From Acidobacteriota bacterium (GTDB lineage: Bacteria > Acidobacteriota > Terriglobia > Terriglobales > Acidobacteriaceae), in NCBI GenBank assembly GCA_025359885.1, contig JANYDG010000033.1:1-39636 (forward strand): a DNA stretch of 39,636 nt. Direction: 5' to 3'. This document shows positions 31,273 to 39,636 of this stretch, piece by piece. Under the pieces are notes generated by a model. That model was given only the letters and a program-made list of their open reading frames with translations. It was not told where the DNA came from and did not search any database. Position numbers and translations under genes: made by a program. How positions within the stretch are numbered: position 1 is the first letter of the stretch; every line of letters begins with the position of its first letter.

Positions 31273-33959
31273 GCGCCGCCCAGCACAGTTGCTGCAACGA
31301 CCCGCGCCGCGCCGCCATTCTCGGCAATCCCACTCTCAACGGCGTCGACTACCTTGAAGTCCTCGACCACGACGCCATCGCCCTTTCCCTGCCCAATCAG
31401 CCCAGCCCCCGCCAACAGACCCTCCTCATCCATTGCCTGAAGCCCATTCCAGCCGCGCTCCAGCCCGCAAACATTCTGCTCACCGGCGGCGAAAGCATCA
31501 CCAGCATTACAGCCGTCTGGGTCTCGACCGCCCTCGCGCCGCCCGCCACCCTGTCCAACCCGCTTGAGCAGAATTACTTCCAGTCCCTCGCCGACGCCGC
31601 CAACGTCCTCGTCGTCCGCACTTCCGTCGCCGGAGACTTCTCCGCTTACACCCTGCGCCTCGTCAACGACCGGGCACAGGCCGCGCTCAGCCCCTTTGAC
31701 TCCACCGTCGCTCTCGACGGCTTTGACCCCCAGCTCGCCGAGGTCACCTTCCGCTTCAAGGTCGAGTGCGGCCCGGAATTTGACTGCGCCCCACCCCCCG
31801 CCGACTGCTCGCCAGACCTGCCCACGCCGCCGCCCATCAACTACCTGGCCAAGGACTACGGCAGCTTTCGCGCAGTCATGCTCGACCGCCTCAGCCAACT
31901 GGTACCAGGCTGGTCAGGCAACTCTGCCTATGGCGGCGAAGCCGACCTCGGCGTCGCCCTCGCGGTACTCGTCGCCTACGTCGGCGACCGCCTCAGCTAT
32001 CAGCAGGACGCCATCGCCACCGAAGCCTACCTGCAGACCGCCCGCAGCCGCATCTCCCTCCGCCGCCACGCCCTGCTCGTCGACTACATGGTCCACGACG
32101 GCTGCAACGCCCGCACCTTCATCCAGCTCCAGGTTGCAGGCAACCCCGGCGACCAGATTCCGCTCGACCGCCACCAGACCCGCTTCTCTACCTACGCCCC
32201 CGGCATGCCCCCCACCCTCGCCGTTGGCGCCGGGAACGAAGAGGCCGCCCGCCTCGCCGGTGTCCAGGTCTTTGAACCCATGCAGGACGCCATTCTTTAC
32301 CCCGAGCACAACCAGGTCTCCTTCTACACCTGGGGAGACTCCGACTGCTGCCTCCCCGCCGGAGCCACCGCAGCGACCCTTTACAGCAGCCTGTCAAACC
32401 TCAAAATCGGCGACTTCCTTATCTTTCAGGAAGTCAAAGGTCCCCAGACCGGCAACCCCGCCGACGCCGACATCCGCCATCGCGCCGCAGTTCGCATCAC
32501 CCAGGTGGCTACAGTCGATGGCCACGGCAATCCCCTCGTCGACCCGCTTTTTGAAGACAAAACCGGCCTGCCCATTACCTCAGCCGGACAAAAGCCGACC
32601 CCCATCACAGAAATCCAGTGGTCCAGGGAAGACGCGCTCCGGAGCCCCGTCTGCCTCTCCTCCACCTTCCTCGACGACCATGGCGATGCCCAGCAGATCG
32701 CGAACGTCAGCGTCGTCTACGGCAACGTCGTCCTCGCCGACCACGGCCTCAGCTTCCCATCAATTCCCATCGGCACCGTTCCGCCCCCGCGCATCTACCA
32801 GCCGCCCAGCCCCAACCGCGATCGCTGCAAACCCACGGAACCCACCCCAGTCCCGGTTCGCTACCGTCCCGTGGTCCCCGACAGCCCGATCACCCAGGCC
32901 GTCCCGCTGACCCTCGTCGCATCCGCTGTCGGCCCCGCTGCCATCGATCCCACTCAGTCCGCGACCGCACTGCTTTTTACCAATGCCAACGCCGCCCTGC
33001 CCGCCATTCACCTTCAAGGCACCCTCCATGCCATCACAGAGCCCTGGGACCCCGCCCTGCAGCTCCTCGAAGACAGCGAAACCACCCGCAACTTCGTCGT
33101 CGAAGTCGAATCGAACGGCGTCGCCACCCTCCGCTTCGGCGACAACATGAACGGCAAATCCCCTGAAACAGGCACAGAGTTCACCGCGACCTATCGCATC
33201 GGCAACGGAACCGCCGGCAACGTCGGCGCAGATTCTCTTACCCGCCTCGCCGCCGCCAACGCCCGCATCCAGTCCTGCCGTAATCCGCTCCCCGGCCAGG
33301 GTGGCATCGACCCCGAGACCAACGACCAGATCCGCCGCCGAGCTCCGCAGGCATTCCTCAGCCAGCAGCGGGCTATCACCATGGCCGACTACGAATTGAT
33401 CGCTGACCGCAACACCCAGGTAGACCGGTCCGTGGCCAATCTCCGCTGGACCGGCAGTTGGTACACCGTCTTCGTCGCCGTCGAACCAGTCGGCGCAGGC
33501 ACCCTTACCTCCACCCTCAAGTCCCAACTCCTCCGCGACGGCAACCGCTACCGCCTCGCCGGCCAGGACCTGGAGATCGACACCCCCGAGTACCTGCCGC
33601 TCGAAATCGCACTCGACATCTGCGTCGACCCCAGCTACTTCCGCGCCGACGTGCAAAAAGGCCTCGAACAGGTCCTCGGCTCACAGTCGCTCCCCAACGG
33701 TACCAGGGGTCTCTTCTACCCCGACAGCTTCACCTTCGGCCAGACCGTCTACCTCAGCCCCCTCTACGCCGCAGCCCGCTCCGTTCCCGGCGTCAAGGCA
33801 GTTCAGGCAACGGTCTTCCAGCCACAGGGCATCAACACCCAGCAATATCTCCAATCCGGCGAAATCCCTCTCGGCGCGCTCCAGGTTGCCCGCCTCGACA
33901 ACGATCCCAGCTTCCCCAATCATGGGCAGCTCACTCTCAATCTGGAGGGCGGCAAATGA
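31269..33959 (+). CDS. Baseplate J-like wedge protein (Afp11-like), copy 1
   Basis: An 896-residue putative baseplate assembly protein. The N-terminal 190 residues form an extra beta domain with cysteines (SCCNDPRR; VECGPEFDCAPPPADCSPD). The helical core begins at INYLAKDYGSFRAVMLDRL and GEADLGVALAVLVAYVGDRLSYQQD. The conserved J-type signatures are LRFGDNMNGKSPETGTEFTA followed by YRIGNGTAGNVGADSLTRL, then ITMADYELIADR. The C-terminus has the gpJ-like ending (LPLEIALDICVDPSYFRADV; TFGQTVYLSPLYAAARSVPGV). It forms the wedge ring that couples to the sheath. It shares its core with the next gene. Both joins are tight. Confidence 0.92.
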   Translation: MSAAQHSCCNDPRRAAILGNPTLNGVDYLEVLDHDAIALSLPNQPSPRQQTLLIHCLKPIPAALQPANILLTGGESITSITAVWVSTALAPPATLSNPLEQNYFQSLADAANVLVVRTSVAGDFSAYTLRLVNDRAQAALSPFDSTVALDGFDPQLAEVTFRFKVECGPEFDCAPPPADCSPDLPTPPPINYLAKDYGSFRAVMLDRLSQLVPGWSGNSAYGGEADLGVALAVLVAYVGDRLSYQQDAIATEAYLQTARSRISLRRHALLVDYMVHDGCNARTFIQLQVAGNPGDQIPLDRHQTRFSTYAPGMPPTLAVGAGNEEAARLAGVQVFEPMQDAILYPEHNQVSFYTWGDSDCCLPAGATAATLYSSLSNLKIGDFLIFQEVKGPQTGNPADADIRHRAAVRITQVATVDGHGNPLVDPLFEDKTGLPITSAGQKPTPITEIQWSREDALRSPVCLSSTFLDDHGDAQQIANVSVVYGNVVLADHGLSFPSIPIGTVPPPRIYQPPSPNRDRCKPTEPTPVPVRYRPVVPDSPITQAVPLTLVASAVGPAAIDPTQSATALLFTNANAALPAIHLQGTLHAITEPWDPALQLLEDSETTRNFVVEVESNGVATLRFGDNMNGKSPETGTEFTATYRIGNGTAGNVGADSLTRLAAANARIQSCRNPLPGQGGIDPETNDQIRRRAPQAFLSQQRAITMADYELIADRNTQVDRSVANLRWTGSWYTVFVAVEPVGAGTLTSTLKSQLLRDGNRYRLAGQDLEIDTPEYLPLEIALDICVDPSYFRADVQKGLEQVLGSQSLPNGTRGLFYPDSFTFGQTVYLSPLYAAARSVPGVKAVQATVFQPQGINTQQYLQSGEIPLGALQVARLDNDPSFPNHGQLTLNLEGGK

Positions 33960-33996
33960 GCAACCCCAACCGCATCCATCCAAAGGAGGCATCCGC

Positions 33997-36930
33997 ATGA
34001 GCTGCACTCAAGGCTCCAACTGCACCTGCGGCTGCTGCGGCGGCATCACCGTCGAAACCCCGCAAGGCATCCAGAATCTCCCCGGCCAGCCCGCCATCAC
34101 CTACCGCGCCGGTTCCTGGGCCAGTTTCCGCGAATCCATGCTTGCCCGCCTCTCCAGCTCTGAACTCCCCGCCCTCGCCAGCCTGCGCACCCGCGACTCA
34201 GACGATTTCTCCATCGCTTTCCTCGACGCCAGCTCCGTCGTGCTCGATATCCTCACCTTCTACCAGGAGCGACTGGCCAACGAAAGCTACCTCCGCACCG
34301 CAGTCCAGCAGCGTTCCCTCATCGAACTCACCCGGCTCATCGGCTATCAGCCCTCGCCCGGCGTGTCAGCCTCTACCTACCTCGCCTTTACTCTCAAATC
34401 GGCTCCCGGCCAGCCCCCCAATCCCAGCAACCCAGCCATCACCATCCCTGCCGGAACCCAGGCGCAGAGCGTCCCGCCCCAGGGACAGCAGCCGCAGACC
34501 TTTGAAACCGCTACCGACATTGCTGCCAAATCCGACTGGAACGCGCTCCCAGTCCAGACCGGCGTTCCCTGGACCCCCACCAGTGGCCAGACATTCCTCT
34601 ATCTCGACGGCACCAGCACCCAACTCCAGCCGGGCGACGCCATCCTGGTCGTCGGCGACGAGCGCACATACCCCTCCGGCTCTCCTGGATCCATTGATTG
34701 GCTCCGCTGGGACATTCGCATCGTTCTCAAAGTCGAGCCCGACACCGCCAACAGCCGCACCCGCGTTAGCTGGAACGAAGGTCTCGGCGCACCCAGCGGC
34801 ACCGTCCCGCCCGCCGCCAGGAATCCGCGCGTCTTCGCATTCCGCCAGCGCGCCGCCCTCTTCGGCTATAACGCCATTGACCCAAACATGCTCCACGCCG
34901 ACGTAGCCGCCAACCTCGCCGCCATCGGTAAGCTCACCGACTTTGGCGGCACCGGTACCACCGACTACGCCTGGAACGGCCTCACCCCCAGCACCCAGAT
35001 CGACCTCGACATCGTATATCCCAGGATCACCCAGGGCAGTTGGGTGGCGCTGGTGCTTCCTGAAGGAGCAGACCCTTCACGCTCTTTGCCCGGCTACGTC
35101 GAGCTCTATCAGGCAACTTCCATCGACACCATCACCCGCGCTGACTTTGGCCAGAGCGGCAAAGTGACTCGCATATCGCCCGATCGCACCGACGATCTCA
35201 GCGCCTTCCGCCCCAAGCGCGCCGTTGTCCTCGCTCAGAGCGAAGAGCTCCCCGTCTCCCGCCAGCCGCTCGATTATCCGCTCTACGGCACTTTGATCGA
35301 CCTCGACAGCGTCCGGCCCGACCTCGTCAAGGCCTCCGTCGTCGCCCTCTTCGGCAAGGCCCAGAAGCTCGCCGTCGCCCAGGGCGTCAATAACCTCCAG
35401 TTCATCCCCGACGACCGCTCCACCGTCACACCCGTCAATCCTGGCGACATCTTCACCCTCGCCTCGCCCTCCGCCCTGCCCATCAACCTCAACCAGACCA
35501 TCCCCGACTGGAGCACCTACCCCACCCCCGTCACCCTCAGCCTGCTCGACGCCCACGGCCGCCCCGGTGCCATCGCGGCCGTCCTGAGCAATTTCGTTCT
35601 CATGCCCACCACCAAAGACGACCCCGTCATCAGCGAATACGCTGTCGTCGCCTCGGTCAGCAACACGATAGACCCCTACCCTCACACCCAGATCACTCTC
35701 GCCGACAACCTTACCTTCGCCTATGAACGCTCGACCTGCGCCGTCAACGCCAACGTCGCCCTCGCTACGCACGGCTCTTCGGTCACCGAAATCCTCGGCA
35801 GTGGCTCGGCCGCCACCCCCAACCAATCTTTCGCCCTCCGGCAGACGCCCCTCACGTTCATCCCGGCGGCCACCCCTTCCGGCAGCGCCAGTTCGCTCAC
35901 CGTCCGTGCCAGCGGGGTTCAATGGAAAGAAGTCCCCAGCCTCTACCAGCAACCCGGCACCAGCCGCCTCTTCGCTACCCTCAACCAGACCGGCGGCAAT
36001 ACCACCGTCCTTTTCGGCGATGGCGATGAAGGTGCCACCCTGCCCAGCGGCCAGAACAACATCCAGGCTACCTACCGCGTCGGCCTCGGCGCTGCCGGCA
36101 ACGTCTCGCAGGGCACCCTCACCACCTTGATGGACCGGCCGATCGGCGTCAGCGGCGTCATCAATCCCGAGGCCGCCACCGGAGGCCAGGACGCCGCCAG
36201 CATCAATGACATTCGCAGCGATGCTCCGCAAACCGTTCTCACCCTCGGCCGCGCCGTCTCCATCGCCGACTACCAGAACTTCGCCTCCAGTTTCGCCGGC
36301 ATCGCCAAGGCCTATGCCCTCTGGATTCCCGCCGGACCCGGCCGCGGCGTCTTCCTCACCCTTGCAGGCGTCGGTGGCGCAGCCCTGCCCGGCAGTAATC
36401 CCACCCTCGGCAAGCTCACCCAGGCTCTCAGCAACTACGGCAGCCCCCTCACCCCGCTCCATGTCGCGAGCTTCCTTGAAACCCTCTTCGGCTTCACCGC
36501 CCAACTCGCCTATGACCCGGCCTACGACCCCATCGCCGTCAAGGCCCAGGTCCGCCAAACCCTCGCCACCGCCTATAGCTTCGCCAACCGCACCTTTGGG
36601 CAAGGCGTTTCTGTCGATGAATTGGCCACCGTCATTCAGAACGTCCCCGGCATTCTCGCCGTCAACGTCACCGAGATCCACATCGTCGCTACCAGCGCCG
36701 CCGGTGACCTTATCGGCAACCAGGCCGGCACCCAGGCCGGAAACTTCACCGTCACCAGGCTCAATGCCTGGCTCGCGCAGCAGGTCACCCTGCCGCGTCC
36801 TCCGTCAGATTCTGCACAGCGCATCTGCGCCTACCTGCCCGTACCCAGCCTTACAGCGCTTCCGCAGCCCGCAGAGATCCTCGTCCTCCACCCCGACCCA
36901 GCCCAGGTCAACTTAGGAGACATGGCATGA
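33997..36930 (+). CDS. Baseplate J-like wedge protein (Afp11/Afp12-like), copy 2
   Basis: A 977-residue paralogue of the preceding protein. ATG 33997 was chosen because AAAGGAGG lies at 33982-33989; the same frame is open upstream into the previous gene. The N-terminus is unusually cysteine rich (Cys3, 9, 11, 13, 14). The core motifs are DILTFYQERLANESYLRTA, FGDGDEGATLPSGQNNIQA, TYRVGLGAAGNVSQGTLTTL and VSIADYQNFASSFAGIAKAYAL. The C-terminus resembles copy 1 (RTFGQGVSVDELATVIQNVPGI) and adds a short extension. Two different J-like proteins would give a heterodimeric wedge, as described for Afp/PVC. The stop overlaps the next start (ATGA). Confidence 0.92.
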   Translation: MSCTQGSNCTCGCCGGITVETPQGIQNLPGQPAITYRAGSWASFRESMLARLSSSELPALASLRTRDSDDFSIAFLDASSVVLDILTFYQERLANESYLRTAVQQRSLIELTRLIGYQPSPGVSASTYLAFTLKSAPGQPPNPSNPAITIPAGTQAQSVPPQGQQPQTFETATDIAAKSDWNALPVQTGVPWTPTSGQTFLYLDGTSTQLQPGDAILVVGDERTYPSGSPGSIDWLRWDIRIVLKVEPDTANSRTRVSWNEGLGAPSGTVPPAARNPRVFAFRQRAALFGYNAIDPNMLHADVAANLAAIGKLTDFGGTGTTDYAWNGLTPSTQIDLDIVYPRITQGSWVALVLPEGADPSRSLPGYVELYQATSIDTITRADFGQSGKVTRISPDRTDDLSAFRPKRAVVLAQSEELPVSRQPLDYPLYGTLIDLDSVRPDLVKASVVALFGKAQKLAVAQGVNNLQFIPDDRSTVTPVNPGDIFTLASPSALPINLNQTIPDWSTYPTPVTLSLLDAHGRPGAIAAVLSNFVLMPTTKDDPVISEYAVVASVSNTIDPYPHTQITLADNLTFAYERSTCAVNANVALATHGSSVTEILGSGSAATPNQSFALRQTPLTFIPAATPSGSASSLTVRASGVQWKEVPSLYQQPGTSRLFATLNQTGGNTTVLFGDGDEGATLPSGQNNIQATYRVGLGAAGNVSQGTLTTLMDRPIGVSGVINPEAATGGQDAASINDIRSDAPQTVLTLGRAVSIADYQNFASSFAGIAKAYALWIPAGPGRGVFLTLAGVGGAALPGSNPTLGKLTQALSNYGSPLTPLHVASFLETLFGFTAQLAYDPAYDPIAVKAQVRQTLATAYSFANRTFGQGVSVDELATVIQNVPGILAVNVTEIHIVATSAAGDLIGNQAGTQAGNFTVTRLNAWLAQQVTLPRPPSDSAQRICAYLPVPSLTALPQPAEILVLHPDPAQVNLGDMA

Positions 36931-39098
36931 GCACACCCCCGACTCCGGCCTCCGCTCTTTTCAACCTGCTGCCCGCCGTCTATCGCATCCGCGACGCAGA
37001 GATCGCTGAAGCCACCAACCCGTCAGCGCCTGGTCCGCTACAGTCCATCCTCGCCGTCGTCGAAGAGCAACTCGCCATCCTCGCCGACAATCTCGACCAG
37101 CTCTACGACGACCAGTTCATCGAAACCTGCGCCCCCTGGGTCATCCCATACATCGGCGACCTCATCGGCTACCAGGCCGTCAACGGCATCGCCCCCGCCG
37201 TTGCCAGCCCGCGCGCCGAGGTAGCCCACACCATCTCTTTCCGCCGCCGCAAAGGCACCGTTCTCGTCATGGAACAGCTTGCCCGCGACGTCACCAACTG
37301 GGGAGCGCACGCCCAGGAGTCCTTCCTCCGCCTCGCCACCACCCAGTACATGAACCACATCCGCCCGCGGAATCACTACGCGCCCAACCTTCGCGCGTGG
37401 GAGCCAGCCAGCTTTCCCATCGGCTATCAGAACTCCGGCTTCGACGAAACCGCCCACACCGTCGACGTGCATAGAATCGCCGCCAGCCGCGGCCGCTACA
37501 ACATTCAGAACATCGGCATCTTTCTCTGGTCGCTCAACGCCTCCAGCCTCACCCACGCTCCCCTCGACGCCGTCCCCGGCCAGTCCCGTTGCCTGCGTTT
37601 CAGCGCCCTGGGCCGCGACCTCCCGCTTTTCAACCTGCCCGTCCCCCAGGGCGCGGACATTGCCGACCCCGCCACTCCCCAGAACGTCCCTGACTGCCTC
37701 ACCCGCCGCGTTGTCTGCCGCGATATTGAACGCATCACCGCCCAGTTGCTCGCCCCTCAGTACTACGGCGAGGGCCTGAGCCTGCAGCTCTACAGAGGCA
37801 CCAATCCCCCCACTCCGATCGATGCCGCCAACGTCCGCGTCGCCAACCTCTCCGGTCCCGATGGCTCATGGAACAATATGCCCCAGGCCGGCGACCCCAT
37901 CGCCATCGACCCGCAACTCGGCCGCGTCGCCCTGCCCCCCACCTTCCGCGCGCCGCTCACCGCCACATGGCATTACGGCTTCAACGCTGACCTCGGCGGC
38001 GGCGAATACTCCCGCATCGCGACCTTCACAGCCAGCCCCGCTCAGAACGTCGCCCACGTTCCAGCCGACTTCGCTACCATCCACGATGCCCTGGCGTCTC
38101 TCGGCGGCGACGGAGTCGTTGAAATCTCCGACTCCGACACCTACGACGAGCCCAACGGCCTCCAGATCGATGTCAAAGCCAGCGGCCATATCGAGATTCG
38201 CGCCGCCGATGGAGCCCGCCCAACGCTTCTCATCGGCGACGCCATCCGCGCCACCGGCGGCACAGAAAGCATCCTCGAAATCAACGGCCTCGTCATCGCC
38301 TACGCCCCCGCCGCTGCCCCCACGCCCCCAGCCTTGCTTGAAATCCCCGCCACCGCCGGCAACGCCCTCACCCAGCTCGGCCTGCGTCACCTCACCCTCA
38401 CCCCCGGCTGGGCGCTCAACCCCGATGGCTCACCGCAGGCCGCCTACCTTGGACTGCCCGCGATCCACATCGACATTCCCGGCCTCACCCTCACCGTCGA
38501 AAACGCCATCCTCGGCGGACTCTGGCTTAACCGCCAGTCCACCGCCTCGCTCACCAACTCGATCCTCGACGCCACCGACCTCACCCTGCCCGCCTGCGTC
38601 GAACGCATCGACCCCATCAACCAGCTCCCCCACGCTTCGGGAGCGCTCACACTGGTCGGCTGCACCGTCATCGGCAAGGTCCATGCTTCCCTGCTCTCCC
38701 TCGTTTCGAATTCAATCATCTGGGCCCAGCTCACCGCCGCCGACTCCGCCGGACCCTATCCACTCTGGCGCGCCTCGCTCTGGGCAGACCGCAAACAAGA
38801 GGGATGCGTCCGCTTCAGCTACCTCCCCGAGGCAGCCATCACGCCCCGCCAGTTCCATTGCCTCACCCGTGCTCGCAACATCGACCAGCCCGTCTTCTAT
38901 TCGTTGCGCTACGGCGACCCCGGCTACGCCAAGCTCACACCCACCACCCCCAACACCATCCGCCGCGGAGCCGACGATGGAGGCGAAATGGGCATCTTTC
39001 ATTTCCTCCTCGCCCCCCTCCGCGAAACCGACCTCAACATCCGCATGCGGGAATACCTCCCCGTCGGCCTGGAATTCGGCGTTATCTACCAGAACTGA
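36927..39098 (+). CDS. gpI-like tail protein with beta-helix-like C-terminal half
   Basis: A 723-residue protein. Residues 1-200 match the phage tail protein I family (SALFNLLPAVYRIRDAE; FIETCAPWVIPYIGDLIGY; HTISFRRRKGTVLVMEQLAR), which ties the wedge to fibres. The second half starts around HVPADFATIHDALASLGGDGV and has repeated short strands (VISDSDTY-like turns, LEINGLVIAYAP, LGLRHLTLTPGW, LTLTVENAILGGLWL, ASLTNSILDATDL, LTLVGCTVIGKVHASL). This is the pattern of a right-handed parallel beta-helix, often seen in carbohydrate-binding or tail-spike proteins. The protein may therefore reach outward from the baseplate. An 82-base gap with repeats follows. Confidence 0.82.
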   Translation: MSTPPTPASALFNLLPAVYRIRDAEIAEATNPSAPGPLQSILAVVEEQLAILADNLDQLYDDQFIETCAPWVIPYIGDLIGYQAVNGIAPAVASPRAEVAHTISFRRRKGTVLVMEQLARDVTNWGAHAQESFLRLATTQYMNHIRPRNHYAPNLRAWEPASFPIGYQNSGFDETAHTVDVHRIAASRGRYNIQNIGIFLWSLNASSLTHAPLDAVPGQSRCLRFSALGRDLPLFNLPVPQGADIADPATPQNVPDCLTRRVVCRDIERITAQLLAPQYYGEGLSLQLYRGTNPPTPIDAANVRVANLSGPDGSWNNMPQAGDPIAIDPQLGRVALPPTFRAPLTATWHYGFNADLGGGEYSRIATFTASPAQNVAHVPADFATIHDALASLGGDGVVEISDSDTYDEPNGLQIDVKASGHIEIRAADGARPTLLIGDAIRATGGTESILEINGLVIAYAPAAAPTPPALLEIPATAGNALTQLGLRHLTLTPGWALNPDGSPQAAYLGLPAIHIDIPGLTLTVENAILGGLWLNRQSTASLTNSILDATDLTLPACVERIDPINQLPHASGALTLVGCTVIGKVHASLLSLVSNSIIWAQLTAADSAGPYPLWRASLWADRKQEGCVRFSYLPEAAITPRQFHCLTRARNIDQPVFYSLRYGDPGYAKLTPTTPNTIRRGADDGGEMGIFHFLLAPLRETDLNIRMREYLPVGLEFGVIYQN

Positions 39099-39117
39099 AA
39101 CGGCTTGACCCCAGGAT

Positions 39118-39168
39118 TCACAGCATTACCAAGTTGACCAGATTTCACCAGGTTTGACCAAGTTTGAA
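39118..39168 (+). repeat. Degenerate TTGACCA repeats before the DUF6519 gene
   Basis: The 82-base gap contains TTACCAAGTTGACCAGATTT followed by CACCAGGTTTGACCAAGTTT, two imperfect copies of a 19-20 base unit. A GAAAGGAAC that can serve as ribosome binding site follows. This is one of the few wide gaps in the operon; the copies may be slippage products or a protein/RNA binding site. Confidence 0.55.
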
Positions 39169-39180
39169 AGGAACCGTCCC

Positions 39181-39636
39181 ATGAGCTTCGACAGCAGTCG
39201 CTTTACCTTCAATCCGTGGAATGACTTTTTCGGAGTCGTCATGCAGCAGGGCCGCGTCCAGATCGACGCCGACTGGAACGAGTGGCTCGCTGAACTCTCG
39301 CGCCGCATCCAGGCCGGAGCCCTCGACACCTTTGGCCGCGCCGTCGTGCCCCAGACCACCCCCCACGGCTTTGAAATCACCTTTGGCAGCGACCCCAGCG
39401 GCGCAACGGAAATCCTCATCGGCCCCGGCCGCATGTACATCGACGGCCTCCTCGCCGAAAACCACGGCCAGCCCGTCCCCCTCTCCGGCGGCCCCACCAC
39501 CAGTTGGACCCCCGGCAATCCCTCCTCGCCCTCCACCCCACCCGCGGGCCTCGCCTGGGACACCGCCCTCGCCGAACTCGTCGGCCAGAACCCCGTCCCC
39601 TACCCCCAGCAGCCCTACCTGCCCAACGCCGCCTTC
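39181..39636 (+). CDS. DUF6519 family eCIS protein (partial, C-terminus beyond window)
   Basis: The frame begins at ATG 39181 with AAGGA about 10 bases upstream and is open to the right edge (152 residues seen). The start SFDSSRFTFNPWNDFFGVVMQQGRVQIDADWNEW is the hallmark of the DUF6519 family that I recall from eCIS loci; the N-terminal VMQQGRVQIDADWNEW is nearly invariant there. A beta-rich part (FEITFGSDPSGATEILIGPG; MYIDGLLAENH) and a proline-rich loop follow. The function is unknown; the repeated association with baseplate genes suggests a particle surface or fibre-attachment component. Confidence 0.85.
   Translation, partial: MSFDSSRFTFNPWNDFFGVVMQQGRVQIDADWNEWLAELSRRIQAGALDTFGRAVVPQTTPHGFEITFGSDPSGATEILIGPGRMYIDGLLAENHGQPVPLSGGPTTSWTPGNPSSPSTPPAGLAWDTALAELVGQNPVPYPQQPYLPNAAF

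Noticed and set aside
31564..32910. 448-residue plus-strand frame inside the first J-like gene
   Set aside because: Almost only S, P, T, A and R, an out-of-frame reading of the C-rich gene.
35077..36681. 534-residue minus-strand open frame opposite the second J-like gene
   Set aside because: Low-complexity G/D/E/V content typical of a shadow frame; the plus-strand frame carries clear baseplate motifs.
16671..39636. Prophage interpretation
   Set aside because: No integrase, repressor, terminase, portal, capsid or lysis gene appears, and DUF4157, DUF4255, AAA+ and DUF6519 genes are eCIS markers.
16671..39636. Type VI secretion interpretation
   Set aside because: The sheath is a single phage-type protein, not TssB/TssC; the ATPase is not ClpV-like; TssJLM, TssK and TssF/G are not seen in the window.

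Overview
The window looks like chromosome from a GC-rich Gram-negative environmental bacterium, most likely an acidobacterium (Acidobacteriota, Terriglobia-like). That placement is inferred from the style of the housekeeping genes (secreted TPR protein, AsmA-like protein, Tat-type M24 peptidase, large secreted alpha/beta hydrolase). No rRNA or other phylogenetic marker is present. The left 15.9 kb is ordinary chromosome; the right 23 kb is one polycistronic locus for an extracellular contractile injection system (eCIS), a phage-tail-like particle.

Left part, 1-9407, minus strand: a probable operon runs leftward as secreted TPR protein, RNase III (rnc), two tandem type I signal peptidases, a 956-aa AsmA-like protein, and a HAD phosphatase cut by the window edge. 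Several joins overlap or nearly touch. A Tat-type M24 (Xaa-Pro dipeptidase-like) protein lies upstream. From 9456 to 14580 are a secreted alpha/beta-hydrolase-domain protein (+), a TetR regulator (-) divergent from a short-chain dehydrogenase (+) across a region with dyad sites, and an overlapping ECF sigma factor / zinc-finger anti-sigma pair (-). A tRNA-Ala(GGC) at 14814-14889 and an EF-P family gene with an EfpL/YeiP-type loop at 15362-15937 follow.

Right part, 16671 to beyond 39636, plus strand: 18 genes, nearly all overlapping or closely spaced (many ATGA junctions). The order is sheath, inner tube, zinc-ribbon baseplate-hub-chaperone-like protein, proline-rich linker protein, DUF4255 cap (Afp16/Pvc16-like), AAA+ ATPase (Afp15-like), small conserved protein, DUF4157 (eCIS core domain) effector with a C-terminal nuclease-like domain, Afp7-like CIS tube protein, separate LysM protein, gpD/gp27-like hub, gp5/gpV spike, PAAR-like tip, gp25, two paralogous baseplate-J-like proteins, a gpI-like tail protein with a beta-helix-like C-terminus, and a DUF6519 protein cut by the window edge. 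No capsid, terminase, integrase or T6SS membrane-complex gene is visible. No tape-measure or fibre gene is seen either; these may lie downstream.

The points most worth attention are the predicted nuclease cargo encoded inside the particle operon with no immunity gene beside it; two 16-bp dyad sites forming a perfect 14-bp inverted repeat around a second hairpin just upstream of the sheath gene; a tandem-duplicated domain in the sheath; and splitting of hub parts that are fused in Afp/PVC particles. All functional statements come from reading the sequence and recalling family motifs; no database search was run.
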